From contig CAJQUN010000173.1 in the NCBI GenBank assembly GCA_907163345.1, positions 372,001 to 436,000 of the forward strand: 64,000 nt of DNA, given 5' to 3'. The stretch is from Haberlea rhodopensis. Lineage: Eukaryota; Streptophyta; Magnoliopsida; Lamiales; Gesneriaceae. The first letter of the stretch is position 1; each line of letters opens with the position of its first letter. Of the stretch, positions 1 through 9,279 are shown piece by piece. Both the position numbers and the translations under genes were made by a program. The notes beneath the pieces are model-generated. The model did no database searches. It was given only the letters and a program-made list of their open reading frames with translations, and was not told where the DNA came from.

Positions 1-3000
1 ATAGCGGGTACGTGTCTTTTATTTACGCACCCTGCTTTTATATTGATCGACACAGGTGCGTCGCACTCTTTTGTGTCGACAAGTTTTGTGGAAAGGCACC
101 ACTTATGCACTTCTCCGTCGCCCACGCCTCTTATAGTCTCGACCCCCGCTGGAAGAAGTATGATTACTAATCGGATCGTCTACAACGGCCTCATTTATTT
201 TGAGGATAAGGAACTAAGGTCAGATTTGATTGTTCTAGGAATGTCAGATTTTGATTGCATTCTGGGCATTGATGTTCTGAACAGGTATCAGGCAGTTGTG
301 AACTGCAGGCAGAGAACTGTACGGTTTAAATCCGATATGGGAGTTCCATGGACGTTCTATGGGGATGGTTCTCGCTCTAAGATTCCGTTGATATCTGCTG
401 TCAAGATGGCGCAGTTGTTGGAACGAGGTCATTCAGGATATCTCATTTATGCCGTCGATGTTACGGAAAAGAAAGAAGAAGTAAAAGTTGAGGATGTGCC
501 CGTAGTGGCGGAGTTCCCTGATGTCTTTCCGGAGGAGATTCCCGGATTCCCACCGACGAGAGAGGTCGAGTTTGGGATTGAGTTATTACCAGGGACGTCT
601 GCCATTTCTCGTGCCCCTTATAGGATGGCACCAGCGGAGCTAAGGGAATTAAAGATTCAGTTGCAAGAACTCCTTGATAAGGGCTATATACGCCCTAGCG
701 TATCGCCCTGGGGAGCACCAGTGTTATTTGTGAAGAAGAAAGATGGTTCGATGCGTTTGTGCATCGATTACAGACAGCTGAACAAAGCTACGGTGAAGAA
801 TAAGTACCCACTTCCGAGGATCGATGATTTGTTTGATCAGTTGCAGGGTACGAGACTCTACAGTAAGATCGATCTGAGGTCGGGGTACCATCAGATTCGA
901 GTAAGAGAAGAGGATGTCCAGAAGACAGCCTTCAGGACTAGGTATGGGCATTATGAATTCCTAGTTATGCCTTTTGGGGTGACAAATGCTCCGGCTGTTT
1001 TCATGAGTTTGATGAACAAGGTGTTCCAGCCATATTTGGACCAATTCGTCATAGTTTTCATTGACGACATACTCATCTACTCTAGGACTGAAGAAGATCA
1101 TGTACGGCACTTGAGGACAGTACTTCAGATCCTTAGGGATCATCAGTTGTATGCTAAGCTTAGCAAGTGCGAATTCTGGTTAGACAGCGTGGTGTTCCTA
1201 GGCCATGTCATATCTAGCCAAGGGATATCTGTGGATCCGAGGAAGATTGAAGCTGTGATGGAGTGGGCAGCACCCACTTCTGTACCCGAGATACGGAGTT
1301 TTCTGGGCTTAGCAGGTTATTACCGACGTTTTGTCGAAGGATTTTCTAAGATCGCTAAGCCATTGACACAGCTGACTCAGAAAGGAGTCCCATTCTTTTG
1401 GTCCGAAGCTTGTGAGGAAAGCTTCCAAGAATTGAAGCGTTGTTTGACGACAGCGCCAGTGTTGGTGATTCCGTCTGAGGACAAGAGGTTTGCTTTGTAC
1501 ACGGATGCATCATTGCAAGGTTTGGGCTGTGTACTGATGCAAGACAGACAAGTGGTAGCCTATGCTTCGAGACAGTTGAAGCCTCATGAGACCAGGTACC
1601 CAGTCCATGATCTGGAACTGGCAGCTATCATTTTCGCCTTGAAGATTTGGCGTCATTACCTTTATGGTACTACGTTTACCATTTTTACGGACCATAAGAG
1701 CCTGAAGTTCTTGTTCACTCAGGCAGAGTTGAATATGAGGCAAAGGAGGTGGATGGACTTACTCAAGGATTATGACTGTGAAATTGAGTACCATCCTGGT
1801 AAGGCAAATTTGATAGCAGACGCCTTAAGTCGGAAGGTGAAGAGCACCGCTGAGGATGTTATGTGTTTATCAACTTTGATGATTTCTTATTGCCATCTGG
1901 GCTATGATTTCGATGTAGACACGTCGCCGGTGCGAGTGTCGACCTTATTAGCCGAACCAGACGTATTTGAGGCAATCAGGAAAGCCCAGAGGTCGGATGA
2001 TGAAGTGCAGAGATGGTCATCAATAGCACTTCGAGGCCAGCCAACAAAGTTTAGTGTGGCTGAAGATGACTCTTTAAGATTGGGCAACCGATGGGTGGTC
2101 CCAGATGCGCCAGGATTGCGTAAAGGAATTTTAGAACGGGCTCATAGTAGCCGGTTCAGTATCCACCCCGGTGGAAGAAAGATGTATAAGGACCTAAGTG
2201 GTCAATTCTGGTGGAGACGCATGAAGCGTGATGTGATCAGCTTCGTTAAGAGATGTTTGATCTGCCAACAAGTAAAGGCAGAAAGGCAGAGGCCTGGTGG
2301 CGAGCTGAAGAGCTTGGAGGTACCTAAGTGGAAGTGGGAGCATATATCTATGGATTTCGTGACCCAATTGCCAAGGTCGGCCTCTGGATTTGATGCGATC
2401 TGGGTGATCGTAGATAGGCTGACGAAGGTAGCTCATTTCATCCCTTACAGTATGACTTTCACGTATTTAAAGATGGCCCAATTATATGTACGGGATGTAG
2501 TGAGGTTGCATGGGATTCCAGTCTCGATCGTGTCTGACAGAGACCCAAGGTTTACTTCTCATTTCTGGGAGGGTCTCCAGACAGCTTTGGGCACCGAGGT
2601 GAGACTAAGTACAGCTTATCACCCTCAGACTGATGGCCAAACGGAGCGTACTATACAAACGCTCGAAGATATATTGAGGGCATGTGTTTTGGAGTTTGAT
2701 ACTCCGTGGCAAGAGTCTATACCTCTGGTAGAGTTCTCCTACAATAACAGCTATCAGGCGAGCATTCAAATGGCCCCTTTTGAAGCTCTTTACGGACGAC
2801 GATGTAGGTCACCGCTGTATTGGGAGGACTTGACGAGTAAAGCGGTCGGAGGACCGGATATGATTAAGGACATGGAGGAAAAGATTAAGATGATACGCTT
2901 AAAGATGAAAGCGGCCCAAGATAGGCAAGCAGCCTATGCCAATAAGCGGCGACGGCCGCTAGAATTTCAAGTGGGAGACAAGGTCTTCTTGAAAATCTCA

Positions 3001-3405
3001 CCCTTCAGGGGTGTTGTTCGATTTGGTATGCGGGGGAAGTTATCCCCGAGGTATGTTGGACCGTATGAGGTGTTACAGCGTATCGGCACTTTGGCTTACC
3101 GATTGGCTCTACCGCCGTCCTTATCTGGGATTCATGATGTCTTCCATGTTTCTATGTTGAGAAAGTATGAGCCAGATCCGTCTCATGTTTTACAGCCTAC
3201 TGAAGTGCAGTTAGACTCAGATGTATCCTACGTTGAACGACCGGTCAAAATTTTGGATCGTGAGGATCGCAGACTACGAAGTAAAGTTATACCGATGGTC
3301 AAAGTTCAGTGGGATCGTCGGGGTGTCGAGGAGGCTACGTGGGAGACGGAGCGGCATATGATGCAGCATTACCCCGAACTATTTTCTGGTATGATTTATG
3401 TTTAG
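1..3405 (+). CDS. pol: Gypsy Pol polyprotein (protease-RT-RNase H-integrase-chromodomain), 5' truncated by window
   Basis: The frame is open from base 1 to the TAG at 3403-3405, with no stop or frameshift; Gag lies outside the window. Seen in order: aspartic protease DTG near 49-57; reverse transcriptase with the catalytic FIDD at 1057-1068; RNase H with the YTDAS aspartate near 1504; the integrase His2Cys2 finger (about 2140-2270); the integrase D, D, E core (about 2350, 2530, 2645); a GPYEVL segment near 3060; and a C-terminal tail ending in QWDRRG..ATWE, typical of the chromovirus chromodomain that biases insertion to chromatin. The protein would mature a polyprotein, copy RNA to DNA and insert it. 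The matching part of gypsy3 has several breaks, so this is the better-preserved copy. Activity is not shown; the upstream Gag could still be broken. Confidence 0.95.
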   Translation: MAGTCLLFTHPAFILIDTGASHSFVSTSFVERHHLCTSPSPTPLIVSTPAGRSMITNRIVYNGLIYFEDKELRSDLIVLGMSDFDCILGIDVLNRYQAVVNCRQRTVRFKSDMGVPWTFYGDGSRSKIPLISAVKMAQLLERGHSGYLIYAVDVTEKKEEVKVEDVPVVAEFPDVFPEEIPGFPPTREVEFGIELLPGTSAISRAPYRMAPAELRELKIQLQELLDKGYIRPSVSPWGAPVLFVKKKDGSMRLCIDYRQLNKATVKNKYPLPRIDDLFDQLQGTRLYSKIDLRSGYHQIRVREEDVQKTAFRTRYGHYEFLVMPFGVTNAPAVFMSLMNKVFQPYLDQFVIVFIDDILIYSRTEEDHVRHLRTVLQILRDHQLYAKLSKCEFWLDSVVFLGHVISSQGISVDPRKIEAVMEWAAPTSVPEIRSFLGLAGYYRRFVEGFSKIAKPLTQLTQKGVPFFWSEACEESFQELKRCLTTAPVLVIPSEDKRFALYTDASLQGLGCVLMQDRQVVAYASRQLKPHETRYPVHDLELAAIIFALKIWRHYLYGTTFTIFTDHKSLKFLFTQAELNMRQRRWMDLLKDYDCEIEYHPGKANLIADALSRKVKSTAEDVMCLSTLMISYCHLGYDFDVDTSPVRVSTLLAEPDVFEAIRKAQRSDDEVQRWSSIALRGQPTKFSVAEDDSLRLGNRWVVPDAPGLRKGILERAHSSRFSIHPGGRKMYKDLSGQFWWRRMKRDVISFVKRCLICQQVKAERQRPGGELKSLEVPKWKWEHISMDFVTQLPRSASGFDAIWVIVDRLTKVAHFIPYSMTFTYLKMAQLYVRDVVRLHGIPVSIVSDRDPRFTSHFWEGLQTALGTEVRLSTAYHPQTDGQTERTIQTLEDILRACVLEFDTPWQESIPLVEFSYNNSYQASIQMAPFEALYGRRCRSPLYWEDLTSKAVGGPDMIKDMEEKIKMIRLKMKAAQDRQAAYANKRRRPLEFQVGDKVFLKISPFRGVVRFGMRGKLSPRYVGPYEVLQRIGTLAYRLALPPSLSGIHDVFHVSMLRKYEPDPSHVLQPTEVQLDSDVSYVERPVKILDREDRRLRSKVIPMVKVQWDRRGVEEATWETERHMMQHYPELFSGMIYV

Positions 3406-3427
3406 TTTCTTTTGGGTAAGTGCATGC

Positions 3428-3463
3428 GATTTCGAGGACGAAATCTTGTAAGTAGGGGAGTAA
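3428..3463 (+). other. Palindrome GATTTCG-agga-CGAAATC and polypurine tract of gypsy1
   Basis: A perfect 7-bp inverted repeat with a 4-nt loop (3428-3445) lies just after the pol stop codon. It is followed by the purine-rich run AAGTAGGGGAG (about 3450-3460), the expected primer for plus-strand DNA synthesis next to the LTR start. The same palindrome precedes the polypurine tract in gypsy2 (13191-13206), gypsy4 (33833-33850) and both LARD-like elements (25770-25787 and 46227-46244). Confidence 0.8.
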
Positions 3464-4145
3464 TGTGATGCCCCGAAATTAATTAATGGTAACTTGGACA
3501 TTAATTATGTTTATATGATGTATCATGTGTTGATAAGATTTATGTGTTGGGTATTAAGATGTTAACATGATTAATTGTGTTAATTGTCAAATATGAGGAA
3601 GATGTGATTTTAAATGAAGTTTAGAGCATTGTTGAAAAATGCTTTTGAAATACCAAGTAGGGTATTTTATACATCATGTTAAGTTTGGGGTACACTTTTT
3701 ATTAAGTCATTACAACCCCTTTTTAATCCCATACCCATCACTTTAAACCCCCCCCACTTTACTCTCACCTTTTAAAAAATCCCCAAATCACTTCCCAACC
3801 CCAAACCCTACCCCATTTTCGAAACTCACCAAAAGAGGAGGAGAAAAGTCCCACAAAATCCTTATTTGTGTGATCTTTGCTAGGATTTGGAGCCTACAAG
3901 AGGTATGGAACCATTCCTACAAGTTTTATGATGTTTGGTGTTGAAATGGGTTAAGTTTTGATGTTTTATGTGGGTTTATTTGGGGTATGTGTTGTTTATG
4001 GTTGGGGTATGATTTTTTTGAAGTGTTTATGTTGGTTTTAGTGGGTTATGTTGTTATTGAAGTTATGAGGAAGTTTGGTTTGGGGTGGTATGTGAAGGAG
4101 CTTGAAAAATGAGCATTAATGGCGAAAATTCGATGTACAGCACTC

Positions 4146-4356
4146 GGCGATCGATCGCCCGTCCTTGGCGATCGATCGCGAGCGTCCAGTACCAGCCAGA
4201 AGCATTTGGCGATCGATCGCCACTTTTGGGCGATCGATCGGCGGGCCTGGCGATCGATCGCGCCAAAAGTGGCGATCGATCGCCAAGAAGGAGATTTTGG
4301 CCCCTCGTCCAGTGCGATCTCGCGATCGATCGCGCCTGGGTGGCGATCGATCGCGA
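4146..4356. repeat. Cluster of 8 CGATCGATCG palindromes in gypsy1 LTR
   Basis: Eight copies of CGATCGATCG occur in about 210 bp, mostly extended to GCGATCGATCGC, with unrelated spacers of roughly 10-40 bp. Each copy is self-complementary. The homologous LTR of gypsy3 keeps the first copies (50960-51049) before it is interrupted by the copia. Similar clusters lie in the LTRs of gypsy4, the mosaic, the solo LTR and the Athila elements. Function unknown. Confidence 0.9.
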
Positions 4357-4515
4357 GCTGAAGAAAAGTGGATTTTTGATTTTTTTGTGGGATTTTTGGA
4401 TATTGGACTATGTTTAGCTTCTAATATCAATTTGTATGGTTGTGTAGAACCATCACAGGTGCCCACAACATCCAGGAGATAAAGCTCTCCAAATTCTCCA
4501 CTTTTGGGAATTAAG

Positions 4516-4532
4516 GTACGTAAGAGACGTAC
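4516..4532 (+). promoter_or_regulatory. GTACGT-aagag-ACGTAC inverted module (possible splice donor)
   Basis: A perfect 6-bp inverted repeat, preceded by AAG so that AAG|GTACGTAAG also fits a plant 5' splice-site consensus, and followed by GAGCATCGGACGGTAA. The module recurs once or twice per element in several families in the window. The splice-donor role is an inference. Confidence 0.5.
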
Positions 4533-4554
4533 GAGCATCGGACGGTAAACCATG

Positions 4555-4770
4555 CCCTTACATATTATGATGATGTTTAAGATGATGTTTACGATGATGA
4601 CGTTTAAGATGATGTTTACGATGATGACGTTTAAGATGATGTTATGATGATGATATCTATGATGATATTTATAATGATGATGCTTATGATGATGTTACGA
4701 TGATGATGCTTAAGATGATGTTTATGATAACGATGTTATGAGGACGTCTATAATGACGAAGTTTATGATA
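4555..4770 (+). repeat. GATGATG/GTTTA-rich low-complexity tract
   Basis: Imperfect repetition of GATGATGTTTA(A/C)GATG-type words. Comparable tracts precede the hairpin arrays in the LARD-like element (22550-22830, 23400-23480) and in gypsy3 (59220-59340). Confidence 0.8.
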
Positions 4771-4791
4771 AGGTCATACGACGTGTATGAT

Positions 4792-5047
4792 TGGGTAAGA
4801 CGCCCATGTGGTAAGACACCACCCAAAGTATAGGATTGGGTAAGATGCCCTCGTGGTAAGATGCCACGCAATGTTTATGATATGGTAAGACGCCATATGA
4901 CTGGGTAAGATGCCCACATGGTAAGATGCCACGCAATGTTTATGATATGGTAAGACGCCATATGATTGGGTAAGATGCCCACGTGGTAAGATGCCACGCA
5001 ATTATTATGATATGGTAAGATGCCATACAATGGGGTAAGACACCCCA
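4792..5047 (+). repeat. Tandem micro-hairpin array around GGTAAGAYGCC
   Basis: About a dozen units share the core GGTAAGA(T/C)GCC flanked by arms that differ but stay complementary: TGGG/CCCA (4792), GTGG/CCAC (4808), CGTGG/CCACG (4852), ATATGG/CCATAT (4880), TGGG/CCCA (4902), TATGG/CCATA (5011), TGGGG/CCCCA (5031). Units are 15-30 bp apart. The arm changes look compensatory. There is no coding potential. Confidence 0.85.
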
Positions 5048-5735
5048 ATACATGAATAAGAGTCAGGGATAACCAAGGAGGTCGGAGGACGACCAATAAC
5101 TTTTACTTAACTAAGATGTTATGCATTATTGTATGCTTTTATATAATGTTAAGTAAATATATGAATGCTCATGATGTGTTATCCCTGTAGGTACACTTTT
5201 GGACCAAGGGCCTAGGGTCGGGTTGAGGAAGTGAGCTAAAGGGAGCATGATGAACGTAGGATGCAGGATTTTTGATAGTCTCTACTCTAGGAGTAGTGTA
5301 AATCTATAGCTTTAACATTCTTTATTGGGAATGTAATTAAATAGCTTTGAAAACTTTATTTTTGGCCTGTAATCTCCCTAGCTCAAACTACAACCGGAAC
5401 CCTTAAAAGGTTATAAATGCATGTTCTGTCCAATTTATGTGTACTAAATGATATTAAGGTAGGAAGACCCTACAGTATTACCGTTGCAAATCTAATTCTT
5501 CATTTCTCAAGACTAACTTACAATTTTTTTTTTTTGTTGGTAATGCTCAAGGATGAATCAGTCACTAAATCATGCAGTCATGCAAGTAGAGAAGCAAGAC
5601 AAGTAGCAGAATGTGCAAAAACAAGATATATACAAATACTCAAACCACCCCCCCAAACTTAGCACGTGAATTGCCCTCAATGAACAAGAAAAGAAATAAA
5701 TGCAATGGCAAAAACACATACCATGACGACGATTG

Positions 5736-6986
5736 TCACTGATCGTCGTCCTCATCATGCTCCGGAGGGGGGACTGGGTAGTAGTGCTCCTCGCCCTGAT
5801 ATGGCGGAAATGGTGGGTACTCAGAAGGTGGAGGTGCATGCGGATGATAAGGTGCAAAGTGTGGCTCCGGCGGGAACTAGAAACCTAGAAAGCCCTGGGC
5901 CATGGCAGTGTTCCATGCACTCTGATAGTGCATGAATTCCATCTGACGCTGAGCTACCTGCTCATGGTCCATCTGCAATGCTCTCTGCATGCTATGAATG
6001 TCCCGCTACATGCTGTGAATACTCTGCTGCCCCAGGCGAATATCTTGGAGATCCTTATGAAGAGAGTCCAATTTAACACGTGTACGCTCTGCAGCAGAGG
6101 ATGATGCTCCAGCCTGTGTAGTGTCCGAGGGTCTTGGCTCGGCCCTTCGTCGGCCCGTAGGAGGTGGTGGACCGTCCACAATGATCGGGGTCTTCGGCGG
6201 AAGTAGCTCCTCGTCTTCCCCCCATGTCACTCCGTATCGCTGACATAAAGCAGTGATCGTGGATGGAAACGGTAGTGCGGAGGTCGGTGGGCTGCTCCCA
6301 ATCTCTTGAATGTGATCACTGATGATCTCGCCGAAGTCCACTTCCTTCCCTGAGAGGATGGCATATACCAGGACCGCTCTGTCTTTTGTCACCTCAGAAG
6401 TGTGGGTCGAAGGCATGACCCGCGAGGTGACAAATGAGAACCATGATTGGGCCTCTGGCGTCAAATGCTTTTTTAGAACCAACTGTGGCTCTCCTTTATC
6501 GTTCCTTTGCCAATCCACTCCCGGCATGCCAATAACTGCCAATACCTCATCGTAGTCTATCCTGCTATTCTTGAAAGATTGGTATGCACAGTTATGCAGG
6601 AACGGCATCCGGTAAATATTATTTATTGTAGCTCGATCCACCAACACATCCTTCCCTCGAACATAAACACTTACTTGGTGCCCTGGTTTAACAGCTCGAA
6701 GGTTTGTGTAAAATTCCCTTACCAGTGGCACCACAGCGTCAATAGGTGTCTGAACAAATTGATACCACCCTTTTCACCGCGCTGTCCTAATGACTAGGCA
6801 CTCAATTTTTTCCATGCTCAGGCCCCTTTCACGACTAAGGGGTTTCTTATGATAGGTGGGGTATAACTCAGCAATTGTGGCATTGACAAACCTCTGTTCG
6901 TCATGCTCTTGCTCCGAAGTAGTTGCCTCTGCCTGTTTTCTCTTCTGTGAGGTTGCCGCTTGCTTGGACCTCTTTGTAGGAGCCAT
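5736..6986 (-). pseudogene. Athila-associated second ORF (putative plant transposon protein domain), broken by stops
   Basis: The reading frame starts at 6986 (MAPTKRSKQ, a basic, low-complexity N-terminus) and continues with a globular part containing PLVREFYTNL and VYVRGKDV, resembling the 'putative plant transposon protein' domain often seen with Athila-like elements (family recalled, not searched). The C-terminus is Pro-rich then acidic (PPPEHDEDDDQ), ending at 5736-5738. Two in-frame stops interrupt it, at 6774-6776 and 6006-6008; the forward copy has sense codons there. The function of the family is not established; it is not an RT or integrase. It lies downstream of gag on the same strand. 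Confidence 0.75.
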
Positions 6987-7456
6987 CTATGTGCTAGATT
7001 ATTCCCAACTATCTCAATTAATTTCAACTAACACCACACACAACACTGCAAATCCAACACCCTTCAACACCACAAAACTTCCTCCAAACTTAAATCCTTC
7101 ATAACCCAATTCTACTACACCAAGAAATTTCACCAAAAGATTAAAGCTTTGAGATTGAAACCAATTACCACTTAAAAATCCGATCTTGGAAAAGTTTGGC
7201 ACTTGGCTTGGAATTCCCTTTTGAATGCACTTCTACCCAATTTGACTTGCAATTCTTCAAATCTGCAATGAAAATCTCATTAGAACAAATATTCCTTCCA
7301 AGATTTGTAGTAAATTGGAAATTTGATGAAATAAGGATGAGATTAGATGAAGAAAATTGGAAGAGGCGACTTGGGTTCTGTTGTGGAGAGGAGAGAAAGT
7401 GTTTTGTAAAGTGCAGATTTGTCTTCGGTGCCCTATTTTTTTTTCAAAGTTTTCTC

Positions 7457-7564
7457 TCGCTCGATCGATCGGAAATTTTTTTCGATCAATCGAGCGAGGC
7501 AGTGTTCAAACCCCAATTTAAAAGCTTTGGGCGATCGATCGAGATTTTGTCTCGATCGATCGCC
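7457..7564. repeat. Paired CGATCGATCG inverted repeats between the two Athila ORFs
   Basis: Two hairpins. One pairs around 7457-7498. The second is exact: a 15-bp arm at 7530-7544 (GGCGATCGATCGAGA) and its complement at 7550-7564, with loop TTTTG. The forward copy has the matching positions at 40604-40710. The rest of 6987-7808 is AT-rich non-coding DNA with no pol remnant that I can see. Confidence 0.85.
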
Positions 7565-7808
7565 AACACCAGAAGACAAATTTTTTTTTATTTTCTCAAC
7601 AACTTTCTCTCGGGTTGCCTTGCCTACAACCAAATTGCTCTTGCTTTTACACCTGCAAAAGAAAACACACGAAATTATCCACGGAAACATCTAACAACAA
7701 AATTTAAAACAATCAAAATAGAAAGAACCAATCAAAACAAAAACTCGAAGAAGGAAAAAGAAGTTCTTAATTTATAGTCCCAAGCTGGACTCTCACCTCC
7801 TCGTCTTC

Positions 7809-9085
7809 TCAATTTGATGGCTCCTTTGGATTCTTTACAGAATCACTTGGGAGTGTACCTGGCGTTCTCCCCGAAATCAACGATGCCAATTGCTCTATTT
7901 GCACCTCCAAATTTTTGATCGATGCATCTTGATTTTTCATCCTTACCTCTGTCGACGAAATCAACTTTGCCATAAGTTCCTCCATACTCGGCTTTTGTGT
8001 GAACCCTGCCTGCGGTTGTGGGTTCAACACATTCTCCTGGTTCGACCATCTCAGGTTCGGGTGGTTCCTCCATGGTTGGTTATAATTCGAATATGAATTG
8101 TTGGGTGGCCTGTTACCTACAGAATTCACAGCCTCAACAGATTGGTTAAACTGGTTACCTGCCTGACACTCGATGCTTGGATGACCGCCCCCACACAAAT
8201 CACAGAAAACAGCTTGAACTTGCATTGCTGATGCTCCAATGCTATCTATCTTTCTGTTCATAGCCTCAAGCTGTGCCGAAAGAGCAGTGATCTCGTCCAC
8301 TTGATGGACTCCTATTGGCTTCTGTGGCGTGTTCCTCTCTGACTGCCACTGGTAGCTGTTACATGCCATTTCTTCCAATAAGCTATATGCCTCTTCCGGT
8401 GTCTTCCTCATTATTGATCCCCCAGATGCTGCATCAATCATCGAACGGTTAGAAGAAAATAAACCATTATAGAAAGTTTGTACCTGCAGCCATATGGGTA
8501 GACCATGGTGTGGGCATCTCCTCAACAATTCCTTAAAACGATCCCACGCTTCATATAATCGGGGTCAAACTGCCCAAAAGTTGTGATATCGTTCCGCATC
8601 TTCGCCGTCTTGGAAGGGGGAAAGCACTTTGATAAAAACGCCTTCGTCATCCCCTCCCATGTTGTTATAGAACCTGCAGGTAGTGAATTCAACCATGACT
8701 TAGCTTTGTCTCGTAATGAAAAGGGGAAAAGTCTTAACCTGATGGCGTCGTCGGAGACGCCATTATGTTTGAATGTGTCACAAATCTCCAAAAAGTTGGA
8801 GATGTGATTATTCGGGTCGTCCGTGGCCGCAACCCCAAACATAACCGAGTGCTGTATCATTTGTATGATCGCCGGCTTGATCTAAAAATTGTTCGCTTGA
8901 ATCGTCGGCCTCGTAATACTGGACAAAGATCCATGAAATGCCGGTTGCGCAAAGTCCATCATTGACCTTGGGTTCTGTGCTTCATTGTTATCTGCCATCG
9001 TTCGAGCTTCTCGTAATTGCCTAAGTATAGTTCTTTCTATTTCCGGATCGAAAGGCTCGAGAATGGGCTCCTCTCTTCTGAGCAT
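7809..9085 (-). pseudogene. gag: Athila-type Gag, broken
   Basis: This is the capsid/nucleocapsid precursor of the reverse Athila. It begins MLRREEP at 9085 and continues with the Retrotrans_gag region (LFPFSLRDKAK, LNSLPAGSI, TFYNGL) and one short zinc knuckle (CDLCGGGHPSIEC). It ends SVKNPKEPSN at 7809. It is inactivated by an in-frame TAG near 8882 (GAG in the forward copy) and a 4-bp deletion near 8560, seen against the forward copy. It retains a ~50-residue stretch after the zinc knuckle that the forward copy lacks. Gag would form the particle. With no pol on the element, reverse transcription would have to come from another Athila. Confidence 0.88.
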
Positions 9086-9255
9086 GCACTAGAGAAACGA
9101 TTCCTGTACAAAACAGACAAAAGGAGACAACAAAATACACAAATCAAAAATCAAAACAAATCAACTAACAAAAACAAAGAAATAAAACAAATCGAAATAA
9201 TAAAGAATTGGCTAAATTACAATTAACTAATCTCGTATGATATTATACAGATTAG

Positions 9256-9273
9256 TCCCCGGCAACGGCGCCA
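9256..9273 (-). other. Primer binding site, tRNA-Asp type
   Basis: On the reverse strand the sequence is TGGCGCCGTTGCCGGGGA, the classic Athila-type site complementary to the tRNA-Asp 3' end. It lies six bases inside the LTR end (GCGGTCA at 9286-9280). The same site lies at 39045-39062 in the forward copy. Confidence 0.88.
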
Positions 9274-9279
9274 AAAACT

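Larger units (their letters stand above)
1..5474 (+). mobile_element. Ty3/gypsy element gypsy1 (Tekay/Del-like chromovirus), 3' portion
   Basis: This is an LTR retrotransposon cut by the left window edge. The internal region is open from base 1 and runs protease, reverse transcriptase, RNase H, integrase and a chromodomain-like tail, then the polypurine tract and a complete 3' LTR (3464-5474). The polyprotein order and the long 2-kb LTR fit the Tekay/Del lineage. The right LTR end (ACCCTACA) is followed directly at 5475 by Athila-type sequence that aligns to the other Athila copy around 42670. gypsy1 therefore appears to have jumped into the reverse-strand Athila, whose remaining 3' part should lie left of the window. 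It is closely related to gypsy3 (50283-64000). Confidence 0.93.
3464..5474 (+). repeat. 3' LTR of gypsy1
   Basis: About 2011 bp, starting TGTGATGCCCCG and ending GACCCTACA. It matches the split LTR of gypsy3 (50283-51049 plus 59049-59980). It contains, in order, an AT-rich U3-like part with a conserved TTTTATACATCATG (possible TATA region, weak), a CGATCGATCG palindrome cluster, a GTACGT inverted module, a GATGATG-rich stretch and a GGTAAGATGCC hairpin array. There is no coding sequence; ORFs of about 100 codons across the palindromes arise from repeat periodicity. Confidence 0.92.

Noticed and set aside
4109..4553. Several 80-145 codon ORFs on both strands over the gypsy1 palindrome cluster
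   Set aside because: They exist because CGATCGATCG lacks stop codons in most frames; the peptides are Arg/Asp/Ser repeats on both strands with no conservation.
5408..5420. TATAAATGC near the end of gypsy1 LTR as its promoter
   Set aside because: It is only ~60 bp from the LTR end and absent from the matching part of gypsy3; a U3 position further upstream is more plausible.
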